Part shown: positions 5,497-9,118 of the stretch, piece after piece
Position numbering within the stretch: position 1 is the first letter of the stretch
Layout of the letters: each line of letters starts with the position of its first letter
Source: Nodosilinea sp. BSH.14
Lineage (GTDB): Bacteria; Cyanobacteriota; Cyanobacteriia; Phormidesmidales; Phormidesmidaceae
Length of the DNA: 9,118 nucleotides
Reading direction: 5' to 3'
Assembly: GCA_023264315.1 (NCBI GenBank)
Contig: JALQST010000109.1
Location: 1 to 9,118, forward strand
Notes under the pieces: generated by a model
What the model was told of the DNA's origin: nothing
The model's database searches: none
Seen by the model: the letters and a program-made list of their open reading frames with translations, nothing else
Translations under genes and position numbers: made by a program

Positions 5497-6755
5497 GGCC
5501 CATGGGAGGCGTAGCAATCCTGCACCCAGGGTTGAATCTCGCGGGGATAGAGCAGCCAAATGCGCTCGGCGGGTTGGCTGAGGGTCTTGACCAGGGGCGA
5601 GAGGTCTTTGATGTCCACAAAGGTGTTGTCTACATGCATGTGGATGTCCTGCTGGTAGGTGGTGTAGCCTCGGCTCCAGGTGTGTTCTAGGGTGGCGTAG
5701 AGGTGGCCGGGGAGGCCGTTGTCCTCCAAATAGGCTTGCACCTGGGCCAGGAGAGACTGCTGCTGATCCGCCGACAGACGGGTAATCTCCAGGGTTTTCA
5801 GCAAATCTCGATCCACATACCGCCGACAGAGATCCGCCAGTAAGGCATCCTTGCCCCGCTGCCAGCGCTGGAGGTGGTAGTTCAACACCGCATCATCGGC
5901 AGCGAGGTAGGCGTCTAGGGAGAGGGGCGTTTGGGCCGATTGCAGCCATGCAGAAACGGTGTCATCGGCCTCCAGGTGTCCCGATGGGTGGAGGGTGCGG
6001 GCGCGGTGGAAGGCGCATTTCAGCAGCCAGGTGGCGGCAATGTTCTTGGGATGGTTGTACACCTGGGCATACATAAAATGGCGCACCACGAGGTAATGCT
6101 CGATGGCGGAAAGCCCCTTGTGGGCAACCACCAGGCGGTTGCTGTCCGGCTCCAGTTCGAGGGCCATCAGGATGCGATCCAGATCCAGCCGCCCATAGCT
6201 GGCCCCGGTGGAATGGCTATCGCGCAGCAGGTAATCCAGCCGGTCGCAGTCGAGCTGGCTAGAGACCAACTGCCACACCAGGGGCACCGGGTGGGTGTGG
6301 GTGTAGACCTGGGTGATGGCGGGGATCAGGTCGGCGGAATACTGGCGCAGCGGGTCGCGGATGGCGGGAACATCCTGGATGATGCGCTGGGTCCAGTATT
6401 CGTGGTGCAGGCCAAAAATTTCCTCCGCCGTGTGGCTAAAGGGGCCGTGGCCCAGGTCGTGGAGCAGGGCCGCACAGAGGACGGTGGCTCGGTGGGGGCG
6501 CAGGTGGGGGTAGCGGCCCAAAAGGGAGTCAAAGGCGCGGCGAGCCAGGGCCATCACCCCGAGGGAATGGGTAAAGCGCGAACTTTCGGCCCCGTGGAAG
6601 GTGAGGTAGGCTGGCCCCAGTTGTCGAATCCGTCGCAGCCGTTGAAAGGCTGGGGTATCAATCAGCCGAATTAGCAGGACTTCTTCGGGGTCGCTGGTGT
6701 GGAGGGTTATGGCCCCATGGAGCGGATCGTGGTAGGTGCGGGAGGGCTTAGCCAT
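5472..6755 (-). CDS. HD-domain phosphohydrolase, COG1078/SAMHD1-like dNTP triphosphohydrolase family
   Basis: This 427-aa metal-dependent phosphohydrolase is close to the usual length for the family that includes the enterococcal dNTPase EF1143 and Bacillus YwfO. All signature blocks are present in order: DPLHG (10-14), TPAFQRLRRIRQLG (34-47), RFTHSLGV with H63, LLHDLGHGPFSH with H99 and D100 (97-108), and SSQLDCDRLDYLLRDS (165-180), where D171 aligns with the fourth metal ligand (D311 in human SAMHD1). The metal set H-HD-D is therefore intact and activity is expected. Relatives cleave dNTPs to deoxynucleoside and triphosphate; the substrate here is not shown. It is cytosolic with no membrane segment. 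No strong Shine-Dalgarno sequence is seen. The last 25 bases overlap the convergent Uma2 gene, leaving no room for separate terminators. Confidence 0.93.
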   Translation of the reverse strand: MAKPSRTYHDPLHGAITLHTSDPEEVLLIRLIDTPAFQRLRRIRQLGPAYLTFHGAESSRFTHSLGVMALARRAFDSLLGRYPHLRPHRATVLCAALLHDLGHGPFSHTAEEIFGLHHEYWTQRIIQDVPAIRDPLRQYSADLIPAITQVYTHTHPVPLVWQLVSSQLDCDRLDYLLRDSHSTGASYGRLDLDRILMALELEPDSNRLVVAHKGLSAIEHYLVVRHFMYAQVYNHPKNIAATWLLKCAFHRARTLHPSGHLEADDTVSAWLQSAQTPLSLDAYLAADDAVLNYHLQRWQRGKDALLADLCRRYVDRDLLKTLEITRLSADQQQSLLAQVQAYLEDNGLPGHLYATLEHTWSRGYTTYQQDIHMHVDNTFVDIKDLSPLVKTLSQPAERIWLLYPREIQPWVQDCYASHGPQSSSSMP

Positions 6756-6795
6756 AGTCGGGCCTACGGATTAGGGCCTTGATCCGAGCCTTCCC

Positions 6796-6801
6796 ATTAT
6801 C
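6796..6801 (-). promoter_or_regulatory. Possible -10 element for the HD gene
   Basis: On the minus strand this reads GATAAT, five of six matches to TATAAT, about 40 bases before the HD start codon. The longer string GGATAAT also occurs at 6844-6838. No clear -35 box was found. Confidence 0.25.
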
Positions 6802-6833
6802 CGCCGGAACGTTCAGGGTGCGTTCCTCAGCGG
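6801..6833. repeat. Inverted repeat in the divergent intergenic region
   Basis: GGAACG (6806-6811) and CGTTCC (6821-6826) form perfect arms around 9 bases. Outer arms CCGC (6801-6804) and GCGG (6830-6833) extend the pairing with small bulges. It lies between the HD gene and the small membrane protein gene, where it could be an operator shared by both or a leader hairpin. Confidence 0.5.
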
Positions 6834-6872
6834 GGCGATTATCCTAGGGGCAGGATGGTTTTTCAGTTTTTT

Positions 6873-6877
6873 GAAGG
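6873..6877 (+). promoter_or_regulatory. Shine-Dalgarno for the 54-aa membrane protein
   Basis: GAAGG lies 8 bases before GTG at 6886, an ideal distance. It favours that start over the in-frame TTG at 6871, which overlaps the site. Confidence 0.6.
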
Positions 6878-6885
6878 TAACGCCT

Positions 6886-7050
6886 GTGTTTACCGGTCTT
6901 GATTTCATTGTGGTGGCGGTGGCGGTGGGGCTGCTGATCTACGTGATTAGCCCGGAGGGGGGCGGGGGCAACGGGGTGAGCAAACCCGAACCCCTCACGG
7001 TGATGGTAATGGTCGTTGTGGGGGGGATGATTCTGCTTTCCTTGCTGTGA
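6886..7050 (+). CDS. Small two-helix membrane protein (54 aa)
   Basis: The ORF runs from GTG at 6886 to TGA at 7048-7050 and begins MFTGLDFIVVAVAVGLL. Two hydrophobic helices are clear, at residues 5-22 and 37-54, joined by a polar Gly-rich loop (SPEGGGGNGVSKPEP). This is a hairpin topology with both ends probably on the same side. A well-placed GAAGG supports translation. The frame has no competing long ORF of protein character. The stop overlaps a GTG (GTGA, 7047-7050) that opens the longer form of the acyltransferase frame, suggesting an operon with that gene. I do not recognise a family, and its function is unknown; a small membrane partner of lipid synthesis is only a guess from position. 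Confidence 0.7.
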   Translation: MFTGLDFIVVAVAVGLLIYVISPEGGGGNGVSKPEPLTVMVMVVVGGMILLSLL

Positions 7051-7112
7051 TACCCTCCAACGGACGGCCCCTTGGCTCCGGTGCTTCCCTTGCTGTGTTC
7101 TGCCCTCTGCCC

Positions 7113-8033
7113 ATGTCAAAATCCGTTGTTCCTCCCACGCCAGACCTCACGTCAGCGGTGATCCAGCGGGTGCGCGAGGGGGTGGCCATGGCCCAGAACC
7201 CCCAGGTACGGCGGCACATCACTCAGGATTTAGCCACCCTCAGCGCCATGGCCACCGGCCAGGTGGATGATCGGGTGAGTGGTCGATTTCGCCGTTGGCT
7301 GATGCGGCGGTTCATCAAAACCTTTTTTCGGGTGCGGATTGAAAACCCCCAGTACATCCCCACCTTCCCCAACGTGCTGACGGCCAACCACCTCAGCCAC
7401 CTCGACCCGTTTTTAATCCTGGCCTTTGTGCCGCCCCATCCCTACTACTACATCTTGGGCGATGCCCGCACCCTCTACAACAAGCGCTGGAAACACTGGC
7501 TGATTGGTTGGGCGGGGGGCGTCATTCCCCTAGAGCGCTGGTGGAAGGAGGAGATGGCCGTGATGGCAGCGGCCCAGGCGAATCGTCCTGACCTGGCGGA
7601 ACTGGCCGCAACCATCCAGCGAGAGGTGCCCAACGGCAGTTCTATCCAGCAAATGCGCCAGATTGACCAGGCCGTCCAAGCCCTGCTGGGCCGGGGCGAT
7701 GGCCTGATGATTTTCCCCGAAGGCCGCCTGGGGGAACGGGAGGGGAAAATGTATCCCCTCAAGCGCGGCACCGTGCTCTATGCCATGCGGTCGGGGGTGC
7801 CCATTGTGCCCATCGCCATCATCGGCACCCAGGATCTCTACTTTCGCAAACGGCTGACCCTGCGCTTTGGGCCTCCGGTGCTGGTGCCCCACCAGCCCCG
7901 CCCCAAGCGCCAGGACATTGACGCCGCCCTAGCCCAGCTTGAGCAAGCCTTCGCCGCCCTGCTGCCCGCCGACTACCCAACACCCCCCGGCCCCAAATTC
8001 CTGGGCCACTGGCTGAATCATCTCTTTTGGTGA
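7113..8033 (+). CDS. PlsC-type lysophospholipid/1-acylglycerol-3-phosphate acyltransferase
   Basis: This is a 306-aa member of the LPLAT family that transfers an acyl chain to lysophosphatidate or a similar acceptor at the membrane. From the ATG at 7113 it shows block I NHLSHLD with catalytic H93 and D98, block II around VIPLER (137-142), block III FPEG at 201-204, and block IV VPIVPIAIIGTQ. Blocks II and III are separated by about 60 residues, roughly 30 more than in E. coli PlsC; the extra part (about 150-190) is polar and helical. No strong transmembrane helix is visible, so a peripheral attachment is likely. A GTG at 7047 would add 22 residues of unpersuasive sequence and overlap the upstream stop; ATG 7113 is preferred, although it lacks a Shine-Dalgarno sequence. 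The exact acceptor lipid is uncertain, so no plsC symbol is assigned. It converges on moaA. Confidence 0.88.
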   Translation: MSKSVVPPTPDLTSAVIQRVREGVAMAQNPQVRRHITQDLATLSAMATGQVDDRVSGRFRRWLMRRFIKTFFRVRIENPQYIPTFPNVLTANHLSHLDPFLILAFVPPHPYYYILGDARTLYNKRWKHWLIGWAGGVIPLERWWKEEMAVMAAAQANRPDLAELAATIQREVPNGSSIQQMRQIDQAVQALLGRGDGLMIFPEGRLGEREGKMYPLKRGTVLYAMRSGVPIVPIAIIGTQDLYFRKRLTLRFGPPVLVPHQPRPKRQDIDAALAQLEQAFAALLPADYPTPPGPKFLGHWLNHLFW

Positions 8034-8070
8034 TGTTTGGGGGGTCGAGCCATCCCGTAGACAGGCAGAC

Positions 8071-9057
8071 CTAACCGCCAATTTGGGACATGGTGCGGCT
8101 GTAGGCTCCGGTGACGCCGGATTCTCGCATTTTGTAGTTGATGTCGGGTTTGGCCCCCAGCACTTCCGCCACCTGAACCCGCAGGTCGGCGAGGGGTTGG
8201 CCCTGGCGCAGGGGCGTTTTCAGGTCAATCTGCCCAGTTTCATTCAGCAGGCAGGGGCGCAGCCAGCCATCCGCAGACAGGCGCATCCGGTTGCAGCGAT
8301 CGCAAAAGCATTCCGACATTTGGCTAATGAACCCCACGGTGCCCAGGGCTCCCGGAATGTGGAACACATCCGCTGGCCCATTGCCCTGCACTTGGCCCTC
8401 CGTTAGCCCCCACCGCTGGCGAATGCGCTGGCGCAGGGTTTCCGAATCCACCCAGCCCCGGTCTTGGAACAGGTTATCATTGCCGATGGGCATAAACTCG
8501 ATAAATCGGACGTGCCACTGGCGTTCCAGCGTCAACGCTGCCAAATCCAGCACCTCGTGGTCGTTCACGCCGGGAATCACCACCACATTCAGCTTCAGGG
8601 GCACAAACCCCACGCGATGGGCCGCCTGAATACCCGCCCACACCTCCGGCCAGCGCGATCGCCCCCGCCCCCCCACAATCCGCTGAAACACCACCGGATC
8701 CAGGGAATCCAAGCTAATATTGATGCGCCGCAGCCCCGCATCCCACAGGTCTTGGGCCAGGTTCGCCAGCAAAAAGGCATTGGTGGTGATGGCTAAATCC
8801 TGGGTAGTCGGGAGATGGGCGATGTCGCGCACAATGTCCACCACATCGGGCCGCAGCAACGGCTCCCCCCCCGTGAGGCGAAACCGCGAAAACCCCAGCG
8901 GCACAAACACCTCCGTCAACAACCGTCGCAATTCCTCCCGCGTCAGCCAGTCCTGCTGCTGCACATACTGAAGGTCAATGCCCTCCGGCATACAGTAGGT
9001 GCATTGAAAATTGCAGCGGTCGATTAGGCTGATGCGGAGGTAGTCGATGGTGGGCAT
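8071..9057 (-). CDS. moaA: GTP 3',8-cyclase MoaA
   Basis: MoaA is the radical-SAM enzyme that starts molybdenum cofactor synthesis, converting GTP to 3',8-cyclo-7,8-dihydro-GTP in the cytosol, with MoaC acting next. The 328-aa length is normal. The SAM-binding cluster is C15, C19, C22 (CNFQCTYC), followed by the TGGEPLLR motif (62-69). The second, substrate-binding cluster is C252, C255 and C269 (CDRC-x13-C), and the essential C-terminal double glycine is present (MSQIGG). All key residues are intact. The ATG at 9057 gives the expected MPTIDYLRIS N-terminus; no Shine-Dalgarno sequence is seen because the heptamer repeat nearly abuts the start. No other moa gene lies in the window. Two HIP1 octamers lie inside it. 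It converges on the acyltransferase with 37 bases between. Confidence 0.97.
   Translation of the reverse strand: MPTIDYLRISLIDRCNFQCTYCMPEGIDLQYVQQQDWLTREELRRLLTEVFVPLGFSRFRLTGGEPLLRPDVVDIVRDIAHLPTTQDLAITTNAFLLANLAQDLWDAGLRRINISLDSLDPVVFQRIVGGRGRSRWPEVWAGIQAAHRVGFVPLKLNVVVIPGVNDHEVLDLAALTLERQWHVRFIEFMPIGNDNLFQDRGWVDSETLRQRIRQRWGLTEGQVQGNGPADVFHIPGALGTVGFISQMSECFCDRCNRMRLSADGWLRPCLLNETGQIDLKTPLRQGQPLADLRVQVAEVLGAKPDINYKMRESGVTGAYSRTMSQIGG
8296..8303. other. HIP1 octamer GCGATCGC
   Basis: This is an exact HIP1 palindrome, a sequence strongly over-represented in many cyanobacterial genomes. It lies in moaA. Confidence 0.85.
8655..8662. other. HIP1 octamer GCGATCGC
   Basis: This is the second exact HIP1 palindrome, also inside moaA. 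No other exact copy was noticed in the window by eye. Confidence 0.85.
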
Positions 9058-9061
9058 GGGG

Positions 9062-9110
9062 GGGAGTCGGGAGTCGGGAGTCGGGAGTCGGGACTCGGGA
9101 ATCGGGACTC
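9062..9110. repeat. Heptanucleotide tandem repeat (GGGANTC)x7, STRR-like
   Basis: Seven consecutive 7-bp units: GGGAGTC four times, then GGGACTC, GGGAATC and GGGACTC. Only the fifth base varies (G, C or A). Tandem heptamers of this type are known in cyanobacteria as short tandemly repeated repetitive (STRR) sequences. The array ends 4 bases upstream of the moaA start codon, so it would be in the mRNA leader. It may continue in degenerate form past the window edge (GGTGTGG follows). Confidence 0.9.
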
Positions 9111-9118
9111 GGTGTGGC

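Noticed and set aside
5931..6674. Plus-strand open frame (247 codons) opposite the HD gene
   Set aside because: It lies wholly inside the HD gene, whose catalytic motifs are intact; the composition is low-complexity Gly/Val/Gln and no start signal supports it.
7047..7112. GTG-started 22-residue extension of the acyltransferase
   Set aside because: The residues look like translated spacer, with no homology-like pattern; the GTGA overlap keeps it possible, so it is mentioned but not chosen.
8034..8070. Terminator between the acyltransferase and moaA
   Set aside because: The 37-base gap shows no clear stem-loop or T-run.

Overview
The window looks like chromosomal DNA of a GC-rich cyanobacterium. 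The main clues are cyanobacterial-type protein sequences (a Uma2 endonuclease of the plant/cyanobacterial style, a COG1078-type HD hydrolase, MiaB, MoaA), two exact HIP1 octamers (GCGATCGC) inside moaA, G/C-rich hairpin repeats between genes, and a heptanucleotide tandem repeat of the STRR kind at the right edge. The genus cannot be fixed from this sequence; a Leptolyngbya-like lineage would fit but is a guess. No RNA gene, insertion sequence, integrase, phage gene or CRISPR array was seen.

Layout, left to right. Positions 1-162 are intergenic and hold a dense G/C hairpin repeat. A short minus-strand ORF (163-348) of unknown function lies back to back with a plus-strand group: miaB (tRNA A37 methylthiolase), a flavin amine oxidase with a putative Tat/lipoprotein export signal, and a 97-residue hypothetical protein. 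Next comes a 253-base repeat-rich spacer (3619-3871) with a second, degenerate hairpin repeat, three 18-bp tandem units and a perfect palindrome. After it come a 255-residue protein whose C-terminal half reads as a TIR-like/Rossmann nucleotide-binding domain, and a Uma2 PD-(D/E)XK nuclease-family protein. The Uma2 gene ends tail-to-tail, overlapping by 25 bases, with a minus-strand HD-domain dNTPase-like gene. Divergent from the HD gene, across a 130-base region holding an inverted repeat, is an easily missed 54-residue two-helix membrane protein (GTG start), followed by a PlsC-type acyltransferase. The acyltransferase converges on moaA, the first enzyme of molybdenum cofactor synthesis.

Most genes look like housekeeping or scattered conserved genes rather than one pathway. 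The best candidate for something undescribed is the TIR-like protein with its unrecognised N-terminal domain. It lies beside a nuclease-family gene and an HD dNTPase-like gene, so three nucleotide-acting proteins are adjacent. Their link as one system is only a hypothesis: the HD gene is on the opposite strand, and the Uma2 gene probably has its own promoter.
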